NCBI GenBank assembly: GCA_948567375.1
Contig: OX419758.1
Coordinates: 23,379,001 to 23,443,000 of the forward strand
DNA from: Lunularia cruciata
Lineage: Eukaryota; Streptophyta; Marchantiopsida; Lunulariales; Lunulariaceae
DNA length: 64,000 bases
Direction of reading: 5' to 3'
The stretch's first letter is position 1, and every line of letters begins with the position of its first letter. The notes under the pieces were generated by a model that saw only the letters and a list, made by a program, of their open reading frames with translations, did not search any database and was not told where the DNA came from. Below are positions 1-11,170 of this stretch, in pieces. The translations under genes were made by a program, and so were the position numbers.

Positions 1-3000
1 GGATACCCTTTCCAAAGGACTTTGTACTCAGTATGTTGTTGGCGGCCATAGGAATGTGACGATGTGCAAGGTAGAATCAACTCATACTCCTCATAATCGT
101 TGATAAGGACGTGAGGAGGAGGTGGTTGGACACAAGAGGAAAAGGAAGATGATTATTTATTGATATTTTCAAAGCTTCAACAATTTAATAAGGCAATCAA
201 AAGAAATGAAATAAATTTGGTTAGAAAGATGATATTTTCAAGTATAACCTTTGAATCATGATATACAAAATAAGTGATGAATATAAGTATAATGATGATG
301 TATCTAGTAGATCACAATATTCATATGACCTAAGTTAGCATTGATATGCGTTTATTTTCTAGATTCCAAACGTTAAGAACATAATAAAAATAATACACTT
401 AGGTTAGGTATTATGGGTATCTTTCCATAATATTCATACTTTAATATATTCACTTTTAAAAGTCTGAATTGATTTGTCATATCCGTTGAAAATGAAGTAG
501 CTCCCTACCTTGTTCATGAATAAGAATCTGGAGTAATTGACTGATGTTCATGTGAAAACTTTAGACTGGCCTGCATATCACATTGATCAAGATATTGCTT
601 CATAAGGTTGTACAAAGAACCTATCATAAATAAGACATCCTACATGAATATATAGCACACTTTTCAGATTTGATCAAGTAGATCTTATTTCGCAATTAAT
701 GGCATTACTTATATTTAAGCTTATAAACCCTTCCAATTTGATATTTAAGATGTCTTAGCTAAGTTAATATGAGTCATTGAACCAAAGTAACAAAGTTTTC
801 CAACTCCTAAACTATCAAGGAACGTGGAGAGGTTAGGCTAGCAGATCTTGTTGATTGCAATGAAGCAAACCATAGATATCCTTGTATCATGTTATAGTAT
901 ATATCGCTACAATTATTCTAAATTTGGACAAAGCAAAGGTCTAGCGGATTTTACTAACAACCAAAAACATTAAATTCATTTACAATACCAAGGGCGAGCA
1001 AAAATACGACACGTTACAATATTTGCAAAGATTTAAAAGGCAATTCAATGTCGAGAGTCAAGTGATGTACCTAAATTGGACGAACTTTTCAGTATTCTAT
1101 CAGATTAAGTTTAGGGTTTTTTCATTTGAGTTTTGCAACCATTGCGTTTTAGTTAAGAATATGTGAGGATAGGCTTACCATTCCACAGAATTTTCGCATT
1201 GCAGGATCTATGCTACATACCAATAAACCGTATTGTCCTTTATTGTAGGCAATGATATTATTTCCATTTAAGTTCATTGGATGTATTATGTAATCTCTAC
1301 CATTATAGTTTCACTTCTCTTCTAAGGCAATGTTGTTATTCCCTTTAAGTGGAGTGGATACGTGTTTTGTAATTTCTACCACTACAATTGTATTGTGTCT
1401 TAATCCTATCGTTCCCATATGCTCAAAAGGGGTCTCATTTGAGTGGATATCTCCGAATATAGTAGATTGAGTTAGAGATCGAGTGCTTCCATATGAGTGA
1501 GACATATTTGATTGTCTTGTGGAAGATGACGGTTGTCAGACGAAACTAGTTTGAAGAGGATGAAACCATGCGATACCCATGACTTAATTTGACAATATCC
1601 ATAATATATCTGCGGAGGATGTATCTTTCGAATGGGTCAATTTGGCTACGTGAGTGAAAGCTCACATACCCAGATTGAACAGGGCTTTAGCTACAGGTGA
1701 TGGATGATATGTATCAACTCCTTCTCGGCATTTTATCCACTTGAAATCTGATATGTATATTACGTCCCTCGTAATCCACCCATCCTAAAGATCACCACCA
1801 GATCCTTTACCAATTAAGGAACTCTTTGTTAATAACTGACTACTCGCGCAGCGGTCTGCACACATTGGCCTCTGGGATCATGACCAGATGTAGTTGATAA
1901 ATGATAAATCCTGACCATACATGTGGGACATTCGAAATCTCAGAGGTTTCAGTTTGAACTCCGAAATCATTGATCCTCGAATGGAACGTCGAAATTCCGA
2001 CGGGCTGGTGTCCCTATACCTGCTCCGACATGGCAATAGAGAGCCATGCCGTTCGGTCTCAAAGGAGGTGAGATTGACTACGTCCTGTCTACACGTCCAG
2101 GAGATGTGATGTTGACTATCTATTATCCCATCCCCGAGATACGTTTTCGGCTGCTCCCCATGCCTTTTCTCCGTCTGAACCTGAACTGCCATTTAGTACA
2201 TCATGCTACGTTTCGCAAGTGGATAGACACAACTAGTTCTTTTCTTGACAATCTATCATTCACAGAACTTCTCTGCCTAAAGAAGATGCGGACTTTTCGA
2301 TGTACGAGACGCCCTAAATACGAGATGCACAGCAGGGTTAATAGCTGGTTCAGTGATGGAGAGATTTAAAGGTTTTACAGAGTCTTGAGGTCATGCACCT
2401 TACGAATCCCCAGAGCTCTCGGCAGCCGGCGGGGCTTAGAATGGATTCTCAACCGCGACAGCTTCTAGTGTGCTCCAATCACTTCTTGGGTAAGGCGAAT
2501 ATTAAGTTGGTACTTAGGTAGTTGAACTATAGAAGGTAGAGACATTAGCAGTGCTCAGCACTGGAAGTAAAGTATCCACCACCAACTACACAGCGCAAGA
2601 TATTTCACTTATCAAGCCAGTCCGCACTTACGGAGTATATGTCGGCAACCATATTCACGTCTCTCATGGACATTAGTTCAGTAAAACTCTGATACTTAGT
2701 ACTTAAACTGGTTTCCACTTGGGAGAGGGAGTTTCACGTGCCTGCTGGAAGAAAAGGACTGCAAGTGGAAGCTCCAAGGGAAATTACGTTCTAACGTACT
2801 AATCATGCACTTCGGCAAATACTACTCCTTCCGTTAACTCACGCATTAAATGATTCCAGAGAGCACTGCTACCGATACCCCAACTGTATGCCTATTCGGG
2901 CTTAGGGGGTAAAATTGAGGGACGATTCAGAACTGATATATGTCCTTCAACAATATCATTACCTGCAGAGGCCACTCTGGTAGCAAACCACCAGCTACCA

Positions 3001-3247
3001 CCTTGCCAGGAGTTCTGAGTCATCATACCCGTGAATGGGCATCTGAGTTGGAGATTCGAAAGCTACCACATCACGCAGATCCAAACACCAAATTCGACAA
3101 AGTAGCCAGACGAAATGCTCAAAACTTTTAGATGTACTGACCTCATAGTGCAAAATGTACTTTAGTATACCATGTATCAATTGGAGATCGGTTTCACAAC
3201 CGATGCTCGATCTGAGAACCCGCAATTCTAATCTAAGCCCCATGAAA
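1..3247. other. Gene-free left end
   Basis: I see no supportable gene here. Bases 1-1300 are AT-rich with many stops in all frames. Bases 1300-3247 are more balanced and contain overlapping open frames of about 60-126 codons on both strands, none of which shows a recognisable domain or a splice-supported extension. The last part is presumably the 3' flank of the minus-strand RPL8 gene. Confidence 0.5.
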
Positions 3248-4370
<1,123 letters not shown>

Positions 4371-4817
4371 ACTTCCTAAATCCCGATCCTGCTGCTCCAA
4401 CGACGAAGGAAGAGCTGCCTGTCGGCTAGGCTGGGAAAGAACGATCTCGTGCACCACCTCCTCAGTATACCCCGACGGTCCTTAGGGTTTCCCGCTAACT
4501 CTGCCCTAACCTCCACCTTAACTCAGGTCAACATCGGTACTCCCGCTCCCGTCGATCCTTCCCATCTACGAAAATGAATTAATAATATCTACTTTTTATA
4601 AGAAGCAGAAATAATACTGTAATTTACGGCACTATACTTGCCGTTGGATTGGAACCCGGACGGTTGAGCTTTGAGGATGGCGTCAGCCCTAACTGTTTCT
4701 GTTGAGGGTACGAACCCGGGCAGGAGTCGGGGGTTTCACACACATTGGAAGGAGTGTGGAGAAAACTGAGCTAATGCTCGAAGAAATAACTATCGGGAAT
4801 AGTTCGTTCACAGCGAT
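4371..4817. promoter_or_regulatory. Divergent intergenic promoter region (RPL8 / zinc-finger gene)
   Basis: Only 447 bp lie between the start codons of the minus-strand RPL8 gene and the plus-strand zinc-finger gene, so both 5' UTRs and both core promoters must sit here. The centre (about 4570-4610) is AT-rich with a TTTTTATAAG stretch, and it is flanked by GC-richer segments. An ATG at 4678 opens a 30-codon frame that ends before the proposed zinc-finger start; it could be an upstream ORF. The promoter role is inferred from gene arrangement, not from mapped transcripts. Confidence 0.6.
4482..4490 (-). promoter_or_regulatory. Telo-box (AAACCCTAA)
   Basis: On the minus strand the sequence reads AAACCCTAA, 112-120 bp upstream of the RPL8 start codon. 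Telo-boxes of this form are an established element in promoters and leaders of plant ribosomal-protein genes. The position relative to the transcription start is unknown, so it may lie in the promoter or the 5' UTR. Confidence 0.6.
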
Positions 4818-7800
4818 ATGTACAAACGACAGCATTACGCGATCGAGCATAGCGAAGGGAACTCCGCCTCATCGGGGTCCTCTTCATCTCTAGACACCGC
4901 GTCGGATGCCGACTCTGGTGGAGGAGCGGAGGAGCTTGACGATGCCGCCTGGCCAGGTGCATGTCTTAGACCTGTTCTCCGTCCTCATAGTTGTATGGTT
5001 GCTATTGATCATGTCGATTTGTCAATTCTCTGGTTTAGCCTAGTAGCTTAGTTTCAAGGTGAAGAATGCCTGACATGTTTTGGTTAGTTCTTCCCATCTC
5101 AATGTTTCATCATCTGCTGCATTTATGATATCAGAAGTTTTTGTGATAGTTGAGAAAAACATTTCAAGACACTTGTGTGTGTAACTGGTCATCACTCGTA
5201 GCTGCCTTTTTGAATGTATAAGTTGTCATTCTCGCCCATACCCGGACAGCTTGAGCGAAATCTTCAATTAAGCCTTTTCCAGTTTTGGAGACCACAACGA
5301 GGTCACAATGAGATTTCGACGAAATTCCTTGAAAGTTTCATTCATCGTCGTTCCAGACGATGTCTTCTATTTCTGGCTTGTATGTAACCGTTTTTGAACT
5401 GGATGCTCATTATATCCTGATTCTGTTTGTCTCTCTGCCTTCAGCGTCCAGTCATGACAGTGACGAGAGTTCGGCGGAGGAGGATGCCGCGGAAGTTTCA
5501 AGCTCTACATCAGGTGACAAGTTAGCTTCAGGCAGGCCTCAACCGTCTGCCTAGTCCTGCCTGACCTTCATTTGGTAAACTAATTACTGAGCATCGTCAG
5601 CCGAAATTTTCTCTTCGTGCTTTTCCAGTCCTCATGTTTCCGGGCCCAATTTGGGACAATGGCTCCCATCGCCACGTATCGCGGAGTTTCATATCACGTT
5701 AACGACCTACTGTGGATATGTTTCCTTAATCCCTTAATTTTGCTCTAATGGTCTCCACTAGTCGCCGCGAGGAGAGCTGAAGCAATTCGTATAGCCGAGC
5801 GGAAGTTAGCGGAAGCAGCTGAAGATGCCGGTGAATATGTGGTGGATTCTGGTAAGTCTGACGAGGGTAGTCAGGCTTTGGACAAGTCAGGAATTGATGA
5901 TATCGAAGTGTCGAACGTATTGTTGGGAGACGAACATGGCCCGCACCATCCACATACAACGGATGGGGACTTGGCTGAACCCGAGATTGAAGACGAGGGT
6001 AGTGATGTTGAAGCAAGTGAGGAACTCCTTGCTCAGAGCAAGGTATCCAGTCAATGGGCAGAGGTAGTGGATGAGGATGAAGCCGAAAGGATTCTTGACA
6101 AGTTCGAAGGCAAGCACGTCATATGTGTCGGAGATGAGAACAAGGTATTCAGATGCCGACTGTGTACGAAGGTTATCTGTCTCAACGAGGAGACAATGCA
6201 AGCCCATTTAGCGTCCAAGGTAAAAGCCAATAAAAGCAGTCTTCCACATCGGACTAAAGTTATTTTTGCATCTCCCGCATTGTTTATCTCTTCATGACGC
6301 CTATGTCTGAGATCGGTCATCCTTGTGTACTTCGGCTGGCGTTCATATTAAAACGTAGTCATGCCGTGATGAGTAAGCAATATTTCTGACACCTCTTGTA
6401 CGAGGGCAGTTACTGCCCGTTGAACGGAGACGCTTAATTCTGAGCATATTTAGCTAGTGAAGTCCCTCGATTTAAACTTTTATCTTCTTTGAGGAGTCTG
6501 TAGAGCAGATATTCTGTAGACTTGGACCGAGTTCTCGCAGTGATGAGTAAGCAATATTTCTGACACCTCTTGTACGAGGGCAGTTTCTTGCCCGTTGAAC
6601 GGAAGTGCTTATTTCTGAGCATGCCTCTGCTGTTGAAATTACTCTACTATTTCTCCTTGCTCCTTTCTTCCTTCCTTGCCCAAGTATCTTGTTTGATTAG
6701 GATGGAATGCAAACAGTGATGACTAAGCATTATTTCTGATACCTCTTGCACGAGAGCAGATCGTAGTTATAGGAAACGCTTAACTGAGCTTATCAGGGCG
6801 GAAGGCGAAGGGAGTGCCTTAAAAGCTCGCCTCGAGATTAGGTTGTGCTGTCAATTTGCTATGGAGTTGCGCAGTGATGAGTTGCAACATTTCTGTCTCT
6901 CTGGGTACAAGTGCAGTTCGCTGCCCTGCGAACTGAGATGGTTACTTCTCAGCTCTGTGTACCACGTCAAAGGCTACTTCGCGCAAGCGGGTTTCTGTCT
7001 TCCCCCTACGTTGCCCCAACTTGAGAATTTTTGCTCGTACACACCAAATACTGCGTGTTCTGAGCATTATTTGTACTCATGATTTCTCCCTTGTTTTCAA
7101 CCTGTCCTATGATATAACATCTCCTAGTTTCAGGTGCGCTTAATTCACACCGAAGTCGCGCTCTGACACCTCTTGTACGAGGGCAGTCTCTACCCGCTGA
7201 ACGGATACGCTTCATTCTGAGTTCCGTAGTGTTGAAAGCTTCTTGTATCTTAGAGAAGCCTACTTTCGTTCGACGGCAGTAGTGTCGAACTGTGTCTATC
7301 TCCAATGATTGGACACATCCCTAGACTTCAGGCGTTGTTAATTCGCACCGAAGTCGCGCGCTGTGATGAGTAAGCTATATTTCTGACACCTCTTGTACGA
7401 GAGTAGTGTTCTGCACTGCTCGCTGAACGGAGACGCTTTATTCTGAGCATGTTCCTCTTTCACGCCTTTTACATCATGTGAACCGCCTTCTTACGTTGTG
7501 GACAGACGTGCTCCAGAGCTCGGCTCTACTCTGTATATCTCGATGACGAAGCGACTTCTCATACGCCATTAGCAGGGTATCGTCATGCGGAGCCCATATG
7601 TATGCTCGCAGCGTCCGGGACGTGAACCAATGATTTAGAACCTTGTACTCCAATGGTCCAATTAGGAAGTAAGGAAACAACTCGTTAATGGGGAAAGTGT
7701 TCTTACTAGTGCCGGGCGAAGACTTCATCCGAGTATCATCCGTTTTTAACTGGAGCTGCTGGAAAGGGTTTAGACCGGTTAAGAGTACTAGAAACACATG

Positions 7801-8777
7801 TCAGTGTGGAATGAGATTACGCACCGAAAATCCTTCACTTTGGATGTGCATTTCCCCTATCTTTTGGACCCATCACCGGATAGTGCCGACCTTTAATCTT
7901 GGTTTGAAATTGCTCCTGCCGAGTTTCTCTTTCCATCTATGGCTCCGGTTGTGATTATAATATTGAATCTGTGCTTTGGCTACAGCGTCACGCCAGGTCA
8001 ATCAAACAGCTCGCTGAAGGGAGGTTGAAAGTCCAACTTGATAGCGATGGAGAGGAGGAAGAAGATGGAGAAACGCACGCCGAGCGGTACGCACGAACAG
8101 TAGCGGCTCTACATGTAATCATCAAAACTTGCTGATGGTTAAGAGTCAAAACGTACTGTTTAAGTAGAGAAACTCTCGTTTAATATTCTTAAACGAGAGC
8201 AGCAACAGAGTTTTTGAACTATGTGTCAATAATGTTTCAGCCCGGGTTAGGTCACGCTTCTAGCTATCTTACACGCACTGCGTGTGATGAATTCGCAACC
8301 TAGAGTTTGTATCCCATCTTGAACAAGTTCATTGATGTGAGCCATGTTAGTCTACAGGATCAGAAGGAAGCTTCCAATAAGAGGAAGCGAGACTCCGGGA
8401 GACAACGGCAGAGGAAAAGAAAAGACGCAAAGAATAAGGTACAGATTGCCGCCGTTTACCCTTTCTTTTCACACGTAGTCGCTATCATGCCTTACCATGT
8501 CTCATTGCTTGTATTGGAAAATAATCTTTGTTGTATTCTTGCTCTCATGACTCAGGACCCGGGAAGAGGAGAAAAGATTATTCCAGTTGTACCCGGGAAG
8601 AATCGGAAAGAGAGGAGGGCACTCCTACATGGAACCTCGTCAGATGGAAAGGATGGAGTTGTGTCTGTCCCAGAGAAACAACCTAAGAAAAATGGGATGA
8701 ACTTGAGTTCGAACGGTTCCAAAGTGAAGGGAAATTTCAAACCACACAAACAGCCTAGACATAAGAACGTAGACTAG
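4818..8777 (+). CDS. C2H2 (U1/jaz-like) zinc-finger protein with acidic N-terminus and basic C-tail, six exons
   Basis: Gene model: exons 4818-4956, 5445-5513, 5762-6219, 7986-8114, 8358-8438 and 8556-8777. All junctions are GT-AG and phases match, giving 365 residues. Residues 1-70 are Ser/Asp/Glu-rich. The segment 71-95 is Ala/Glu/Arg-rich and probably helical, followed by more acidic sequence. A single zinc finger C201-x2-C204-x13-H218-x5-H224 is completed only across the exon 3/4 junction (HLASK then RHARS), which strongly supports the model. Exons 5-6 are Lys/Arg-rich (NKRKRDSGRQRQRKRKDAKNK, PGKNRKERRALL), resembling nuclear or nucleolar targeting and RNA-binding tails. Long-spacer fingers of this sort often bind double-stranded or structured RNA; ribosome-biogenesis involvement is inference. 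The start ATG at 4818 is the first in frame after a stop but is not proven. Intron 3 (6220-7985) carries a snoRNA-like array. I cannot name an orthologue. Confidence 0.8.
6361..6447 (+). ncRNA. C/D-box snoRNA-like unit, copy 1
   Basis: Best-preserved unit. Box C GTGATGA is at 6366-6372, an internal CTGA (D'-like) at 6386-6389 and a terminal CTGA (box D) at 6440-6443. ATGC (6361-6364) and GCAT (6444-6447) pair as a terminal stem bracketing boxes C and D, as in snoRNAs. Between D' and D is a perfect hairpin GGGCAG-TTA-CTGCCC (6404-6418). It lies in intron 3 of the zinc-finger gene on the sense strand, the usual arrangement for intron-processed snoRNAs. No rRNA or snRNA target complementary to the bases before D' or D was recognised, so it may be an orphan or a different structured RNA. 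Confidence 0.55.
6536..6622 (+). ncRNA. C/D-box snoRNA-like unit, copy 2
   Basis: Box C GTGATGA at 6540-6546, D'-like CTGA at 6560-6563 and box D CTGA at 6615-6618. The sequence from box C through the GTACGAGGGCAG stretch is nearly identical to copy 1. The hairpin here is GGGCA-GTTTCT-TGCCC (6578-6593), so the loop differs while the stem is kept. The terminal stem is weaker than in copy 1. It starts 174 bp after copy 1. Confidence 0.55.
6716..6790 (+). ncRNA. C/D-box snoRNA-like unit, copy 3 (diverged)
   Basis: Box C GTGATGA at 6716-6722, D'-like CTGA at 6736-6739 and a terminal CTGA at 6784-6787. The left half matches copies 1 and 2 with a few substitutions. The middle hairpin region is replaced by sequence that no longer forms the stem, and the GAACGGA block is lost. 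The unit is probably decaying or has acquired a new middle. Confidence 0.4.
6874..6960 (+). ncRNA. C/D-box-like unit, copy 4 (highly diverged)
   Basis: Box C GTGATGA is intact at 6874-6880, but the D'-like box is CTGT and the terminal box reads CTCAG instead of CTGAG. A new strong hairpin CAGTTCGC-TGCCCT-GCGAACTG occupies the place of the usual one. It is recognised as a family member by its position in the series and the shared left end. It is probably non-functional as a C/D RNA. Confidence 0.3.
7161..7221 (+). pseudogene. C/D-box snoRNA-like unit, copy 5 (box C deleted)
   Basis: The unit starts directly at the D'-like box (CTGA 7163-7166) and runs through the conserved CACCTCTTGTACGAGGGCAG block to box D CTGA at 7217-7220. 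The box C half is absent. The flank just upstream (7126-7160) matches the flank of copy 6 (7320-7360), so about 20-22 bp containing box C have been removed. The hairpin stem is also reduced to GGG/CCC. Without box C it should not form a C/D particle. Confidence 0.45.
7363..7450 (+). ncRNA. C/D-box snoRNA-like unit, copy 6
   Basis: Box C GTGATGA at 7363-7369, D'-like CTGA at 7383-7386 and box D CTGA at 7443-7446 followed by GCAT. The hairpin is GAGTAGTG-TTCTG-CACTGCTC (7401-7421), eight pairs including one G-U. Its sequence differs from copy 1 on both arms, so the structure has been kept by compensating changes. The GAACGGAGACGCTT block before box D matches copy 1. Confidence 0.55.
8173..8199 (+). 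repeat. Perfect 11-bp foldback in intron 4
   Basis: CTCTCGTTTAA (8173-8183) and TTAAACGAGAG (8189-8199) are exact reverse complements around a TATTC loop. It lies 58 nt after the intron 4 donor of the zinc-finger gene. It could be a small foldback element or an intron RNA structure. No terminal repeats of a known transposon are evident. Confidence 0.6.
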
Positions 8778-11170
8778 CTACTGAGAAACGCCCGTTCCGA
8801 GGTTATTGTACTTGTGTATACATCTTTGAATACAATTTTTGTCGATTTATCTAAATCCCGAAAGATTAGGTGATTTGACTTAAATCGCCGTATTTACATA
8901 TTGTGGTGGAGTTACAGATACACAGAACGAAGATTATTCAAGTAATCAGAGTATTGTTGCATTGTATGAAGGAAAAGCCTGTCAGTCTTCTTGCATGAAC
9001 TACTTTTGGCCTGTTAGCGTACGCAGGATATGAAATATTTGATCCAACAGTGTGAGGGGACAGGCTAGACAAAATCTGAGAGATGGGATTGAACTGCTGC
9101 CGATGGTACCTCCCGCGTTAGGCACTCTGACACAGTGCCGTGGTAAGTGTAGGAACCTATGTACTGTGAAATCCCTATCCCAGGTAGAGGGGGACGAGCT
9201 ATGGGCGTGGTGATCACCCTCCTTAATAATGAGGACTCCCACTAGGATCAACGGGGGACCAGTACGCCTTGACTACTGACTCAGTGTTGTGTGTCCGTTA
9301 AACCTTAAACCTATGCTTACGGCTGCAGTCAAATGTAAACATCACGATTAGAATGCCAACTTCTGATAACTTGAGCGGGACGATCTATCACGATAAACAA
9401 TGTACTTTTTGACGCATCTAGAAATTCGACAATCGCCAGATGATGGGAGGAACGTAAACAAATTTCACTAAACAATGAACTTTCGTGCCGTTGCAGACAT
9501 TATTTAAGATTGCGTCGACGTTTAAAATCGTGGGATAAAGGCAGCAACGTATATCAACATTGGATATTGTTTTCCAGATGCGACTAATGGTATTGAGAAG
9601 TAGTTCGGAGAACGGGAATCCACACCCCACGAATGAAAACACCAGACTATATTGGAGACGGGCAATATCACCACCAAATGAGTACCTAGGAGCAGCGATT
9701 ATATTCATAGCTAGCTATTGATGAATACATGCACAACAGAGTCCCTCGTCACCAGTCTGGCACTTAAAAGTGAGGAAGTGAATGAGATAAAGGCCAATTG
9801 TATTAATGTAGACAAAGGTCAGGATGTGATAGATTTATGTAAGAAGACAGAATATTGTTTATCTGTGCATGCTATATGATGGCATGGGTCCCGACACACC
9901 GAGACACTCGGAGTATTTCTGCACATACTCTTTGAATCATGAGTCCTCAAACATCGAAACACTTGAGGGAGCAGTGAGCATGTCATAACCTGTCTGCAGT
10001 AAACAAAACGACTTCATCAAGTAAACAAGGTGACCAAGTCAGTGTACACCAAGGGTCGGATGCAATTCCCAATATCCGAGGGTATCGACCTTTGGTAGTG
10101 GATGAATGCTGGGGCAAGCTCGACTGCTTCCTCAGTCAGGGTGCATGTAAACAAGACGACCTCACCAGTGCTCACAAAGTGTGGGATGCAATTACCAAGA
10201 CCCAAGGTTCTCGAGCTTCTGTAATGTTCATGAGGGTCAGGGCAAGCTCGATTGCTTCCTCCGGTACTACTCATGTAAAATTGGCAGTCAGGTCTTGGCC
10301 ACGAGGAGCAGCGCTAGTAGGAACAGGCGTAGCCAAATAGTAGATTTTCCAGATATAGTTTCCAGGTATGCCCAATGACCTCATTAGTCCTATGATTTAT
10401 GGCCGGGGGGGATATTGCCAGAACTTCATTAGTACAAAAGAGAACCTTGTCTTCATCGGTGCCCTCATCTTGCTGAAGTAGGTGGATAGTGCCCATTGGA
10501 CCATGTTACTATCAAGGTTCTAGCTCTAGGGTGTTAGTGAAAACTTCTTTACTCAGAAAAAAATCAAAGCGCAGTGGAAGAACCGAGGGTGGAGTTGAAC
10601 TTCGTACCCAGGTGTAAACATACGTACCATTAAGTAGCTGGAAAAGACGGTATGTTAAACACGAAAGAAAGGTGGTGCTACAACTCAAGCACAAAATCTA
10701 AACTGAAAAGACCAGCAGGAACAGAATCACAGTAAAGAAGTTGGTCTTTTCTTCAAGAAACATCGTACAGTATATGCATACGTTTACATGATTGTCTTCA
10801 AGGAGGTCATTTTTACCATCCTGGTGTTGAAGAAATTGTAGATCCAAGTTCTTTTCTGCCAACCACCTTGACTTGGAGATGTGTCCTATTTGAAATGGTG
10901 AGTACCCAAAAACTTTACCACGGGCATGCACTCCATTTTGGTTTAAGCTGGAACCCACGACAGCATAGGAAATATCGATCTTGATTTCCTCGACTGCAGC
11001 CAGTGTAGCCAATGTACGGATACTGCGAACATCGATACTCACAGTTTGGAGATTGAAACTGAAGGACGCTGAGTTCTACCCCTAGTAAATTGTATACGTT
11101 TTGACCAAGAGGGTTCGTGCTAATCTCAATTGTCGGGACTAATCGCACATAGTTGGTATAGGATATTTAC
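8778..11170. other. Intergenic region between convergent genes
   Basis: The zinc-finger gene (plus) and the ALMT gene (minus) converge on this 2.4 kb, so it contains both 3' UTRs. I find no coding frame with recognisable content. The only structure noted is a two-copy imperfect tandem repeat near 10.02-10.28 kb. Confidence 0.5.
10020..10275. repeat. Two-copy imperfect tandem repeat, period about 126 bp
   Basis: The word GGATGCAATT recurs at about 10058 and 10183, and GGCAAGCTCGA recurs at about 10113 and 10240. GTAAACAAG plus a GAC or GTGACC word recurs in the same order. The copies are clearly diverged. No coding or element identity was recognised. Confidence 0.6.

Noticed and set aside
2046-2369. 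Open frame starting MPFGLK, resembling the MPFGL motif of reverse transcriptases
   Set aside because: The similarity ends after six residues; none of the neighbouring RT motifs (NAPATFQ, DD box) follow.
6361-7450. CRISPR-like regularly spaced repeats
   Set aside because: The repeats are about 80 bp, variable, unequally spaced and inside a plant intron; structure and box motifs fit snoRNA-like units instead.
7688-7954. 88-codon plus-strand frame in intron 3 of the zinc-finger gene
   Set aside because: The zinc finger is completed only by joining exon 3 to 7986; including this frame would break it.
8284-8290. Lone box C-like GTGATGA in intron 4
   Set aside because: No box D with a terminal stem at a suitable distance was seen before the intron end.
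9060-9140. tRNA-like pattern on the minus strand (B-box-like GTTCAATCC)
   Set aside because: The bases around the TTCAATC loop do not form a T-stem and I could not close a cloverleaf, so no tRNA is called.
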